Translations under genes and position numbers: made by a program
Shown: positions 17,949-25,009 of the stretch, piece by piece
Position numbering within the stretch: position 1 is the stretch's first letter
How the letters are laid out: the number at the start of each line of letters is the position of its first letter
Notes under the pieces: generated by a model
What the model was told of the DNA's origin: nothing
The model's database searches: none
What the model saw: the letters and a program-made list of their open reading frames with translations, nothing else
Source of the DNA: Massilia terrae
Lineage (GTDB): Bacteria > Pseudomonadota > Gammaproteobacteria > Burkholderiales > Burkholderiaceae_D
Length of the DNA stretch: 47,213 nt
Assembly: GCF_024753145.1 (NCBI RefSeq)
Contig: NZ_JANUGU010000014.1
Location: forward strand, 1 to 47,213
Reading direction: 5' to 3'

Positions 17949-18539
17949 ATGCAAGACTTCCACCACAACCGGGCCCATGCCCTGCTTGAACATGCCGAGC
18001 CTGTCGCTACCGCCGAAGAGGTGCAGGCCGCGGTCGGCCGCGTCGCCGACCAGTTGAACCTGCGCTTTCGCGATACGGAGGAAGCCTCCTTCCCGCTGGT
18101 GCTGGGGGTGATGGGCGGCGCCGTGGTCTTCACCGGCCATGTGCTGCCGCTGCTGGATTTTCCGCTCGAATTCGACTACATCCACGTCACGCGCTATGGC
18201 GACGAGGACAAGGGTGGGCAGGTGGTGTGGAAGGTGATTCCGCGCCAGAGCGTGGAAGGCAAGACCATCATCGTGCTCGACGATATCCTCGATGAAGGCG
18301 AGACGCTGGCGCAGGTGAAGGAGCGGCTGCTGGGGATGGGCGCGAAAGAGGTGATCATCGCGGTGTTCGCGGACAAGGACCTGGGACGCAAGAAGCCGGT
18401 GCAGGCGGATATTGTCGGGCTGACGATTCCGAACCGCTTCGTGGTCGGGTTCGGGATGGACGTGTACGGGTACTGGCGCAACCTGCCGGCGCTGTGGGCG
18501 ATCAGTCCGGAGGATCTGAAGGCGGCGACGCTGGAGTAA
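17949..18539 (+). CDS. hpt: Hypoxanthine-guanine phosphoribosyltransferase
   Basis: A 196-residue type I phosphoribosyltransferase for purine salvage: PRPP plus hypoxanthine or guanine to IMP or GMP in the cytosol. The PRPP-binding loop is IIVLDDILDEGETL (107-120). LGVMGGAVVFTGHVL gives the PPi-binding loop, and FDYIHVTRYGDE is the flexible active-site loop region. The C-terminal VVGFGMDVYGYWRNLPALWAI corresponds to the purine-binding segment. A REP-like element follows within 32 bp of the stop, ahead of the convergent nitronate monooxygenase gene. Confidence 0.92.
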   Translation: MQDFHHNRAHALLEHAEPVATAEEVQAAVGRVADQLNLRFRDTEEASFPLVLGVMGGAVVFTGHVLPLLDFPLEFDYIHVTRYGDEDKGGQVVWKVIPRQSVEGKTIIVLDDILDEGETLAQVKERLLGMGAKEVIIAVFADKDLGRKKPVQADIVGLTIPNRFVVGFGMDVYGYWRNLPALWAISPEDLKAATLE

Positions 18540-18570
18540 GCCGGGCCGAAGGCGTTCCAAAAATAGTTAC

Positions 18571-18684
18571 CGTCGTTCCCGGCACTGCCGGAAACGACTT
18601 CCCGCGGAGGCGGGAACCCCATTTCTCGTGCGGACCACCAGCACACGCTGTATCGGTATGCGAGCAAAATGGGGGTCCCGCTTG
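18571..18684. repeat. Composite REP/BIME-like element
   Basis: CGTCGTTCCCGG-CACTG-CCGGAAACGACTT begins the element. A second hairpin CCCGCGGAGGCGGG follows, then AACCCCATTTCTCGTG, a spacer, and the inverted AAAATGGGGGTCCCGC. The same order of arms is found at 44892-44999. It lies between the convergent hpt and nitronate monooxygenase genes and reaches the latter's stop codon. Confidence 0.82.
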
Positions 18685-18685
18685 A

Positions 18686-19648
18686 TCACATAGTGCCTGC
18701 ACAGAGACGTCTGCGCGCCGCGTCGTACTCCGCCTTCAACCGCTGCACCATCTCCGCCACCGTCGGCACATCGTCCATCAGCCCCACGCCCTGCCCCGCG
18801 CCCCAGATGTCGCGCCAGGCCTTGGCGCTGCCGGAGCCGAAGCTCATCTTGCTCTTGTCCGATTGCGGCAGGTCGTCCGGATCCAGACCGGCGGCCTCGA
18901 TCGACTTGCGCAGGTAGTTGCCGTGCACCCCGGTGAACAGATTGGTATAAACGATATCCGACGCCGCCGATCCGACGATCGCATCGCGGTAGGCGTCGCT
19001 GACATTCGATTCGCGCGTGGCCAGCCAGCGCGAGCCGATGTAGGCGAAATCGGCCCCCATCGCTTGCGCGGCAAGGATCGCGTCACCGGTCGCGATCGCG
19101 CCCGACAGCGCGACCGGCCCCTTGAAGAAGCGCCGCACCTCGCCCACCAGCGCGAACGGCGACAGCGCGCCCGCGTGCCCGCCCGCGCCGGCGGCGACCA
19201 GGATCAGCCCATCGACACCCGCCTCCAGCGCCTTCTGCGCATGGCGGATCGAGATCACGTCGTGCAGCACGATGCCGCCGTAGGCATGCACAGCATCGAG
19301 CATCTCGCGCGGCGGCGCGCGCAGCGACGAGATGATGATCGGGACCTGGTGCTTCACGCAGACCTCGACGTCGTGCTCCAGCCGGTCGTTCGACTGGTGC
19401 ACGATCTGGTTGACCGCGATCGGCCCGACCCGCGCGCCCGGATTGGCCGCGCCGAAGGCCGCCAGCTCTTGCTGCAGCTCGGTGAGCCAGCTGTCGAGCA
19501 GCTCGGCCGGGCGCGCGTTCAGCGCCGGGAACGAGCCGACGATGCCGGCCTTGCACTGCGCGGCGACCAGCGCGGGTCCGCTGGCGATGAACATCGGCGA
19601 GGCGATCACCGGGAGGGTCAGGTCCTGCAGCACGGCGGGTAGCGTCAT
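18686..19648 (-). CDS. Nitronate monooxygenase-family flavoprotein
   Basis: A 320-residue FMN-dependent TIM-barrel enzyme of the nitronate monooxygenase (2-nitropropane dioxygenase) family, which oxidises alkyl nitronates to carbonyl compounds and nitrite. Visible motifs are LPVIASPMFIASGPALVAAQCKAGIVG at the N-terminus, HDVISIRHAQKALEAGVDGLI, the FMN-phosphate motif VAAGAGGHAG, GPVALSGAIATGDAILAAQAMGADFAYIGSRW and SGSAKAWRDIWGAGQGVG near the end. The catalytic His candidate is in GGHAG. It probably detoxifies propionate-3-nitronate, but the substrate is not proven. Confidence 0.92.
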   Translation of the reverse strand: MTLPAVLQDLTLPVIASPMFIASGPALVAAQCKAGIVGSFPALNARPAELLDSWLTELQQELAAFGAANPGARVGPIAVNQIVHQSNDRLEHDVEVCVKHQVPIIISSLRAPPREMLDAVHAYGGIVLHDVISIRHAQKALEAGVDGLILVAAGAGGHAGALSPFALVGEVRRFFKGPVALSGAIATGDAILAAQAMGADFAYIGSRWLATRESNVSDAYRDAIVGSAASDIVYTNLFTGVHGNYLRKSIEAAGLDPDDLPQSDKSKMSFGSGSAKAWRDIWGAGQGVGLMDDVPTVAEMVQRLKAEYDAARRRLCAGTM

Positions 19649-19689
19649 GGTCGGTCTCGGGGTTATTGGTTCCTCCGATTATAGAATCG

Positions 19690-19707
19690 AAAAAGCACGA
19701 CCGTGCT
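19690..19707 (-). terminator. Intrinsic terminator of the MBL operon
   Basis: Read on the minus strand: stem AGCAC, loop GGTC, stem GTGCT, then a T-run. It lies 12 bp after the metallo-beta-lactamase stop and before the nitronate monooxygenase start. Confidence 0.65.
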
Positions 19708-19719
19708 AGGTTCGTTCCT

Positions 19720-20628
19720 CTAATCGTTGCGCAGCATGCCGCCATCGACGTGCGCAGCGCCGGCCCGGACCAGCGCCTTGGCCGCCCAATCGGCGAGCGC
19801 CGAGGGCTCCATTGCCAGCTGCGCCAGGCGCACATGCTCAACCAGCGGGATGGACGCCAGCAGCGCGGGCAGCGTGTCCAGCGCGAGCGACTGCCGCTCC
19901 AGCAGCAGGAACTTGAGCATGACCTTGACCGCGTTTTCGGCATTACGGCGCGGGCTGGCCGCCAGGTAGTCGAGGCGCTCCCGCGCGCGGTCCAGCGCAG
20001 CCGCGGTATCGGTGAACACTGGTCCGTGGCCGGGAATGACGACGCGCGCGTCCAGCGTGGCGATCAGGTCAAGCGTGGCGCGCTGCTCGTCGAAGCCCGG
20101 CTCGCCCGCCAGCTCGGGGAAGATCACGCCGAAGCCGTTTTCCCACAGGGCGTCGCCGGAGACCAGGATGCCATGTTCGGCGCAATGGAAGAGCAGCGCG
20201 TGCGGATCGTGGCCGGGCGCGGCCAGCGCCTGCCAGCGCATGCCGCCCAGCGTGAGGGTGTCGCCGGCGGACAGCGTCGCATCGAAGCCGAAGCGGGCGC
20301 ACTGCTGGCCTGTGGCCTTGTAGCTGAGCGCATCCTCATCCCAATGCGCGACCTTGGCGGCTTCCGCGGCTGGGATGACGGTGCGGCAGCGGTAGGCCGC
20401 CTGCAAGGCAGCATTGCCGCCGCAGTGGTCCGAATGCAGGTGCGTGTTGACCAGCAGGTCGAGCGCGCGGCCGTCCAGTGCCTGGCGCACCAGCGCCAGC
20501 GTCTGCGGCGCATGCGTGAAGTAGCCGCTGTCCACCAGCGCGGCCTGCTCGCCGGTGAACAGCACATTGTTGGACGACAGCCAGCCACGCTCGAACACGC
20601 GCATCGACGCCGGCAGCGCGGCGTTCAC
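19720..20628 (-). CDS. MBL-fold metallohydrolase
   Basis: A 302-residue metallo-beta-lactamase-fold hydrolase, probably a thioesterase- or glyoxalase-II-like enzyme. The zinc motif HLHSDHCGGN is clear. NNVLFTGEQAALVDSGYF precedes it, and APGHDPHALLFHCAEHGILVSGDALWENG gives the third and fourth metal-ligand regions, with VVIPGHGPVFTD near the centre. I use GTG at 20628, which overlaps the DUF1289 stop as GTGA and fits translational coupling. An ATG at 20604 is the alternative. It is the last gene of a three-gene minus-strand operon ending at a hairpin terminator. Confidence 0.92.
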   Translation of the reverse strand: MNAALPASMRVFERGWLSSNNVLFTGEQAALVDSGYFTHAPQTLALVRQALDGRALDLLVNTHLHSDHCGGNAALQAAYRCRTVIPAAEAAKVAHWDEDALSYKATGQQCARFGFDATLSAGDTLTLGGMRWQALAAPGHDPHALLFHCAEHGILVSGDALWENGFGVIFPELAGEPGFDEQRATLDLIATLDARVVIPGHGPVFTDTAAALDRARERLDYLAASPRRNAENAVKVMLKFLLLERQSLALDTLPALLASIPLVEHVRLAQLAMEPSALADWAAKALVRAGAAHVDGGMLRND

Positions 20629-20819
20629 TTGAATTCGATGCGCTCTTCGCGCCGTCGGATCTCGGCCCACACGGCGCGCTTGTAGTCATCGCTGGCGCTG
20701 CTCCAGGCGATGATCTCGTCGATAGTGCGCATGCAGCCGATGCACAAGCCAGTGTCGGGCGCCATCTGGCACACGTTGATGCAGGGGGACGGCACCGGCG
20801 TCTGGTCTTCGGGCTTCAT
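20625..20819 (-). CDS. DUF1289 cysteine-motif protein
   Basis: A 64-residue protein of the DUF1289 family, recognisable from PSPCINVCQMAP (CxxxC), GLCIGCMRTIDEIIAWS (CxxC plus R-T-x-x-E) and a basic C-terminus RAVWAEIRRREER. Four Cys suggest a metal site, unproven. It overlaps the upstream thioesterase by four bases (ATGA) and the downstream MBL gene by four bases (GTGA), so all three are translationally coupled. Confidence 0.92.
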   Translation of the reverse strand: MKPEDQTPVPSPCINVCQMAPDTGLCIGCMRTIDEIIAWSSASDDYKRAVWAEIRRREERIEFK

Positions 20820-21244
20820 TCGGCCACCTTCGCGGTTTTGCGCGCCAGCTTGTCCGCGAAGCGCAGCGGATCGATGATGAAGCGTTCGTGCTCGCCTTCG
20901 CAGATGCGCTCGACCTCATCCCAGGCCTCGACGCGGAAGCGCACGCGGCGTCCCTCCACTTCGGTCACCTCGCCCTTGATCGTGAGCGTCATGCCAGGCG
21001 GCGTGGGCGCGACGTGCGCGAAGTTGACCATGGTGCCCAGGCTTTGCTCGCGCGGCCAGTCGACGTAGGGCATGATACCGTTCACGCAAGCCAGCTCCAT
21101 CATGCCGACCATATAGCCGGTTGCGAGCACATCCGGCATGTCGAGGCAAAAAGCAGTATCGTGGTAGAGATTGGGGACGGTAGCGCGCGCGGGGACGGTG
21201 TAGCGCCATTCGAAGCGGATGCCGGGTTTCAGCTCGGGACTCAT
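20816..21244 (-). CDS. Hot-dog-fold thioesterase (FlK-like)
   Basis: A 142-residue hot-dog thioesterase similar in plan to fluoroacetyl-CoA thioesterase-type proteins. Features: GIRFEWRYTVPARATVPNLYHD at the start, the central helix VLATGYMVGMMELACVNGIMPYVD with Glu as candidate catalytic residue, LGTMVNFAHVAPTPPGMTLTIKGEVTEVEGRRVRFRVEAWDE as the beta-sheet region, and CEGEHERFIID near the end. The physiological acyl-CoA is unknown. It is the first gene of the thioesterase/DUF1289/MBL operon and is divergent from the PHB-depolymerase-type esterase. Confidence 0.88.
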   Translation of the reverse strand: MSPELKPGIRFEWRYTVPARATVPNLYHDTAFCLDMPDVLATGYMVGMMELACVNGIMPYVDWPREQSLGTMVNFAHVAPTPPGMTLTIKGEVTEVEGRRVRFRVEAWDEVERICEGEHERFIIDPLRFADKLARKTAKVAE

Positions 21245-21350
21245 GGATAAGCAGAATTCAAGGGTTCAGGCAGGCCGCTTGACCCGCGACCTCAAGAGCG
21301 TAGACTACCACCGCTTTGGCGGCCCAGCTCAACGGCGAGACGATCAGCCT

Positions 21351-22436
21351 ATGAAATTGAACCACAAATTGTTTGCCCCGATGCGCGCCGCCGCGCGCGC
21401 CCTGATGCGCAGGACGCCGGCGACCACCGCCGAAGCCTTCCAGCAGGCGCTGGACAACGCGACGGCGCTGCAGCGCGCGGCGCGGCGCATGGTGGACCAG
21501 GCCAGCACGCCGCCGCGCGCGCCAGCGCAGCCGGCCGCGGACCTGCTGGGCGCGATCGACCTGCCGCACGAGGTGCCCCGGCCCGAAGCGCGCACCGGCC
21601 TGCCCGGCCAGTTCAGCGACGGCGCCTTCACCAACGAGGCCGGCACGCGCGGTTACAAGCTCTATGTGCCGAGCACCTACCACGGCCAGCCGGTGCCCTT
21701 GCTCGTCATGTTGCACGGCTGCACGCAAGATCCGGATGACTTCGCCAAAGGCACGCAGATGAACGTGCTGGCCGAAGAGCTCCCCTGCATCGTCGTGTAT
21801 CCGGCGCAGTCGCAGCAGGCCAACCCCTCGCGCTGCTGGAACTGGTTCAACGAAATCGACCAGCAGCGCGACCATGGCGAACCGTCCATCATCGCGGGCA
21901 TCACACGCCACATCATCGCCACCCACGCGGTCGATGCCGGCCAGGTCTACGTGGCGGGCCTGTCCGCCGGCGGCGCGATGGCGACCATCATGGGTACGCT
22001 GTATCCGGACCTGTACGCGGCGGTTGGCGTGCACTCCGGCCTGCCCTTCGCGGCCGCCGACGACTTGCCATCCGCGCTGGCGGCGATGAAGGGCGATTTC
22101 AAGCGCCGCCATGTGCCCGGACGTGCCCTTCCCCTCATCGTGTTCCACGGCGACCAGGACAAGGTAGTCCACCCGGCAGCGTCGGACGAGCTGATCGCCC
22201 AAGGCACGATGCCACTATCAAAATCCTCCGTCGCCGAGCCTGGGCAAGTACCCGACGGCCACGCCTACACCCGCACCCTGCACCACCGCGACGACGGCAA
22301 TGTGCATGCTGAACACTGGCTCGTCCACGGCGGCGGCCATGCGTGGTTCGGCGGCAGCGCGGACGGCAGCTACACCGATGCGCGCGGGCCCGACGCCAGC
22401 CGCGAAATGCTGCGTTTTTTCAGGACGCAGCGCTGA
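21351..22436 (+). CDS. PHB-depolymerase-family esterase
   Basis: A 361-residue alpha/beta-hydrolase of the poly(3-hydroxybutyrate) depolymerase/feruloyl-esterase group. The ATG at 21351 gives MKLNHKLFAPMRAAARALMR, with no obvious cleavable signal. From about residue 95 the catalytic domain shows GYKLYVPSTYHGQPVPLLVMLHGCTQDPDDFA (oxyanion HGC), a lipase box VAGLSAGGAMA with Ser near residue 205, IVFHGDQDKVVHP with the Asp, and VHGGGHAWFGGS with the His. The N-terminal 90 residues are Ala/Arg/Pro-rich and may bind polymer or carbohydrate granules. The family is sure; the substrate could be PHB or another ester. Confidence 0.9.
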   Translation: MKLNHKLFAPMRAAARALMRRTPATTAEAFQQALDNATALQRAARRMVDQASTPPRAPAQPAADLLGAIDLPHEVPRPEARTGLPGQFSDGAFTNEAGTRGYKLYVPSTYHGQPVPLLVMLHGCTQDPDDFAKGTQMNVLAEELPCIVVYPAQSQQANPSRCWNWFNEIDQQRDHGEPSIIAGITRHIIATHAVDAGQVYVAGLSAGGAMATIMGTLYPDLYAAVGVHSGLPFAAADDLPSALAAMKGDFKRRHVPGRALPLIVFHGDQDKVVHPAASDELIAQGTMPLSKSSVAEPGQVPDGHAYTRTLHHRDDGNVHAEHWLVHGGGHAWFGGSADGSYTDARGPDASREMLRFFRTQR

Positions 22437-22467
22437 CCATCAGAGCCATCTTCCGGCGGTAATTCGG

Positions 22468-22896
22468 CTAATCGGGCAGGAATCCATCATCAAGCACTTG
22501 GCTGAGGGACCATAGCCACTGCTCCGGAATATCCAACCCCGATTCGCGCACGATCGCAAGGGCACCACGCATCCACAGTAATTCCATCCATTCTTCGTCA
22601 TCAAAGTAGCGCTTGAGGCTCGGCGTCGTGTCCAGCAAATAGCGAATTGCGCGGCGTTGCACGTCGATCCCTAATTCCCAGCTTCCGCATTGCCCTCCAG
22701 GCAGGTATTTCCATTGCAGAAGTTGTGCGATGAGCGCAATCAGCTCGCTACCCAATTCGCACTTTGCACTCCTCGCAACATCTTTGATCTCATCAGCGAT
22801 GTGGAGTGCGTCGATTGCGTCAAATTGACCAGCGCGCAGCAGCGCTGCTTGCTCGCTAGCCCAAGCTGCCACATCGGCATCGTAAGAAGTGCGCAT
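22468..22896 (-). CDS. DUF29-family protein, copy 1
   Basis: A 142-residue DUF29 protein. The ATG at 22896 gives MRTSYDADVAAWASEQAALLRAGQFDAIDALHIADEI, the family N-terminus, and the same length as the neighbouring paralogue. Other motifs: GSELIALIAQLLQWKYLPGG, QRRAIRYLLDTTPSLKRYFDDEEW and the closing IPEQWLWSLSQVLDDGFLPD. Mostly helical, no signal; function unknown. The base composition here is visibly AT-richer than in neighbours, which hints at acquisition. Confidence 0.9.
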   Translation of the reverse strand: MRTSYDADVAAWASEQAALLRAGQFDAIDALHIADEIKDVARSAKCELGSELIALIAQLLQWKYLPGGQCGSWELGIDVQRRAIRYLLDTTPSLKRYFDDEEWMELLWMRGALAIVRESGLDIPEQWLWSLSQVLDDGFLPD

Positions 22897-22949
22897 AACC
22901 CCTCCGTCAAACAAAAATCGACTCCAGCAGTACTGCTACCTTTGCTTCA

Positions 22950-23378
22950 CTAATCGGGAAAAAAGCCTGTGTCCATAACCTGACTGAAACTCCAAATCCA
23001 GGCGTCGGGAAAGATCAGACTCGTCTGCTGCTCGGCCTGTTGCGTTGCCTCGCTCCACACGCCATCCAGCCAGGCTCGATTCGATAAGGTGTGCTTCAGG
23101 CTAGGCGAGCTCCGCAAGCAGCGGACAATACCGCGCCGCTGCTCCCTGATCGTCCGCTTCCAACTATTACCGCGTAATCGCTGTTGAAACTTCCATTTCA
23201 ACAGATGTGCCAGCAATACTGCGAGCCGACTGGCTAACTCGTGCTGCACGCTCTTGCCCACGTCCTCGATCTCCTCGGCGATGTTGAGTACATCGATCTC
23301 CTTGAGATTGCCAGCACGTAGCAACGCGGCCTGCTCCTTCGCCCAGGCGACGACATCGTTATCGTAGGGAGTCTTCAT
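22950..23378 (-). CDS. DUF29-family protein, copy 2
   Basis: A 142-residue paralogue of the adjacent DUF29 protein, with matching blocks: MKTPYDNDVVAWAKEQAALLRAGNLKEIDVLNIAEEIEDVGKS, RLAVLLAHLLKWKFQQ, REQRRGIVRCLRSSPSLKHTL and IFPDAWIWSFSQVMDTGFFPD. The two copies are clearly diverged, so the duplication is not recent or each was acquired separately. The 53-bp gap and common strand suggest one transcript, with this copy first. Confidence 0.9.
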   Translation of the reverse strand: MKTPYDNDVVAWAKEQAALLRAGNLKEIDVLNIAEEIEDVGKSVQHELASRLAVLLAHLLKWKFQQRLRGNSWKRTIREQRRGIVRCLRSSPSLKHTLSNRAWLDGVWSEATQQAEQQTSLIFPDAWIWSFSQVMDTGFFPD

Positions 23379-23431
23379 CGGCAGCCTCCAGTCAGTAAAG
23401 CTTAGACCAGGCCGCAGAGCGGGATATCCGT

Positions 23432-23635
23432 TCAGTTCAACGGCTCAGGCGGAACTTCTGCCTGCTGCGCCTGTCGCGCGGCGATGTGCTGCTCGAGGCA
23501 AGCGGGACACCAGCAGCCGGCCGCGCCGTCCGGCACGGGCACCGCGGGCGGCAGGCGCGTGCACCAGCACGGCTCGGGTGAACCGTCGGCCATCGCGCAC
23601 CCAAAAGGTGCACCGCAGCGTGTACAAATCGTCAT
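23432..23635 (-). CDS. Cysteine-rich CWC-family protein
   Basis: A 67-residue small protein of the Cys_rich_CWC type. The ATG at 23635 gives MTICTRCGAPFGCAMADGSPEPCWCTRLPP, then GCWCPACLEQHIAARQ. Eight Cys in CxxC, CxC and CxxC pairs suggest zinc or structural metal binding; the function is unknown. The longer upstream frame is rejected because it lacks similarity in style. It lies alone between the DUF29 pair and argB (divergent). Confidence 0.88.
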   Translation of the reverse strand: MTICTRCGAPFGCAMADGSPEPCWCTRLPPAVPVPDGAAGCWCPACLEQHIAARQAQQAEVPPEPLN

Positions 23636-23780
23636 GAAAGGCGGTCGAAAGGAAGATGAGGATGCTTGCCAGGCAACGGTAACGGATCGAAACAGAAAAT
23701 TCAACCGGACAGTCCTATAATGGCGCACAGGTTCCGCCCGGTTACCTGTAAAATCTCGCAAAATTCATCTCGGACCCTCC

Positions 23781-24710
23781 ATGAACGCTCATTTGACGAA
23801 TCCGCCAAACGAAGACCAGAACTTCGACCTGACCAAGGTTTCACCGCAGATCAAGGCGCAGATCCTGGCGGAGGCGCTGCCGTACATTCGCAATTTCCAC
23901 GGCAAGACCATCGTCATCAAATACGGCGGCAATGCCATGACGGACGAGCGCCTCAAGCACGGCTTCGCGCGCGACGTCATCCTGCTCAAGCTGGTCGGCA
24001 TGAATCCGGTGGTGGTGCACGGCGGCGGCCCGCAGATCGACAATGCGCTCAAGAAGATCGGCAAGCAAGGCACGTTCGTGCAGGGCATGCGCATCACCGA
24101 CGAGGAGACCATGGAAGTGGTCGAGTGGGTGCTGGGCGGCGAGGTGCAGCAGGACATCGTCATGCTGATCAACCACTACGGCGGCCAGGCCGTGGGCCTG
24201 ACCGGCAAGGACGGCGGCCTGATCCGCGCGAAAAAGATGGCGATGCCGGACAAGGAAAAGCCGGGCGAGTTCCTCGACATCGGTTTCGTCGGCGAGATCG
24301 AGGCGATCAACCCGGCCGTGGTCAAGGCGCTGCAGGATGACGCTTTCATCCCGATCATTTCGCCGATCGGTTTCGGCCAGGATGGCCAGGCTTACAACAT
24401 CAACGCGGACGTCGTCGCCGGCAAGATCGCCGAGATCCTGAAAGCCGAAAAGCTGATCATGATGACCAATATCGCCGGCGTGCAAGACAAGAACGGCACC
24501 CTGGTCACCGACCTGTCGGCGCGCGAGATCGACGAGATGTTTGCAGACGGTACGATTTCCGGCGGGATGTTGCCGAAAATTTCATCCGCGCTCGACGCGG
24601 CCAAGTCTGGCGTGAACACGGTGCACATCATCGACGGGCGGATTGAACACTCTTTGTTGCTGGAAGTCTTGACCGAACAGGCTTTTGGCACTATGATCCG
24701 GTCTCACTAA
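23781..24710 (+). CDS. argB: Acetylglutamate kinase
   Basis: A 309-residue amino-acid kinase that phosphorylates N-acetylglutamate, the second step of arginine synthesis in the cytosol. Motifs: IVIKYGGNAMTD (phosphate/ATP-binding Lys and GGN, residues 45-55), PVVVHGGGPQIDNAL (substrate loop), QGMRITDEETMEVVEWVLGG, AVGLTGKDGGLI, YNINADVVAGKIAEILKAEKLIMMTNIAGV (ATP-binding) and GGMLPKISSALDAAKSGVNTVHIIDGRIEHSLLLE. The length and an N-terminal helix before residue 40 fit the arginine-sensitive hexameric type. tRNA-Thr follows 35 bp after the stop. Confidence 0.97.
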   Translation: MNAHLTNPPNEDQNFDLTKVSPQIKAQILAEALPYIRNFHGKTIVIKYGGNAMTDERLKHGFARDVILLKLVGMNPVVVHGGGPQIDNALKKIGKQGTFVQGMRITDEETMEVVEWVLGGEVQQDIVMLINHYGGQAVGLTGKDGGLIRAKKMAMPDKEKPGEFLDIGFVGEIEAINPAVVKALQDDAFIPIISPIGFGQDGQAYNINADVVAGKIAEILKAEKLIMMTNIAGVQDKNGTLVTDLSAREIDEMFADGTISGGMLPKISSALDAAKSGVNTVHIIDGRIEHSLLLEVLTEQAFGTMIRSH

Positions 24711-24745
24711 AAATTCAGGGCAGCGCCTGCTGTCGCGAATTGCCT

Positions 24746-24820
<75 letters not shown>

Positions 24821-24832
24821 CGAATACATGAG

Positions 24833-24869
24833 AACGTCGTTGCTGCGAAAGCGGTAACGACGTTTTTTA
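24833..24869 (+). terminator. Terminator of tRNA-Thr
   Basis: AACGTCGTT (24833-24841) pairs perfectly with AACGACGTT (24857-24865). An inner CTGC-GAAA-GCGG stem-loop lies between them, and six T residues occupy 24864-24869. Confidence 0.85.
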
Positions 24870-24891
24870 TTTTGCGCCATGCGCGCCATAA

Positions 24892-24995
24892 GTCGCTTCC
24901 GCGAAGACGGGAACCCCCTCGCTTGCGTTGCCACACGAGCGCGCTGTAGTGGTGTGCGCAGGAATGGGATTCCCGCGTTCGCGGGAATGACGTTC
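24892..24995. repeat. Composite REP/BIME-like element (degenerate)
   Basis: A diverged copy: left arm GTCGCTTCCGCGAAGACGGG followed by AACCCCCTCG, a spacer, then inverted AATGGGATTCCCGCG-TT-CGCGGGAATGACGTT. It lies between the tRNA terminator and the end of the giant gene, that is, between convergent transcripts. Confidence 0.75.
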
Positions 24996-25009
24996 GTATT
25001 TTCACTCCA

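Noticed and set aside
23636..23761. Longer N-terminus for the CWC protein
   Set aside because: The extra 42 residues show no similarity in style to CWC proteins and would run close to the argB promoter region. The ATG at 23635 starts directly before the Cys motif.
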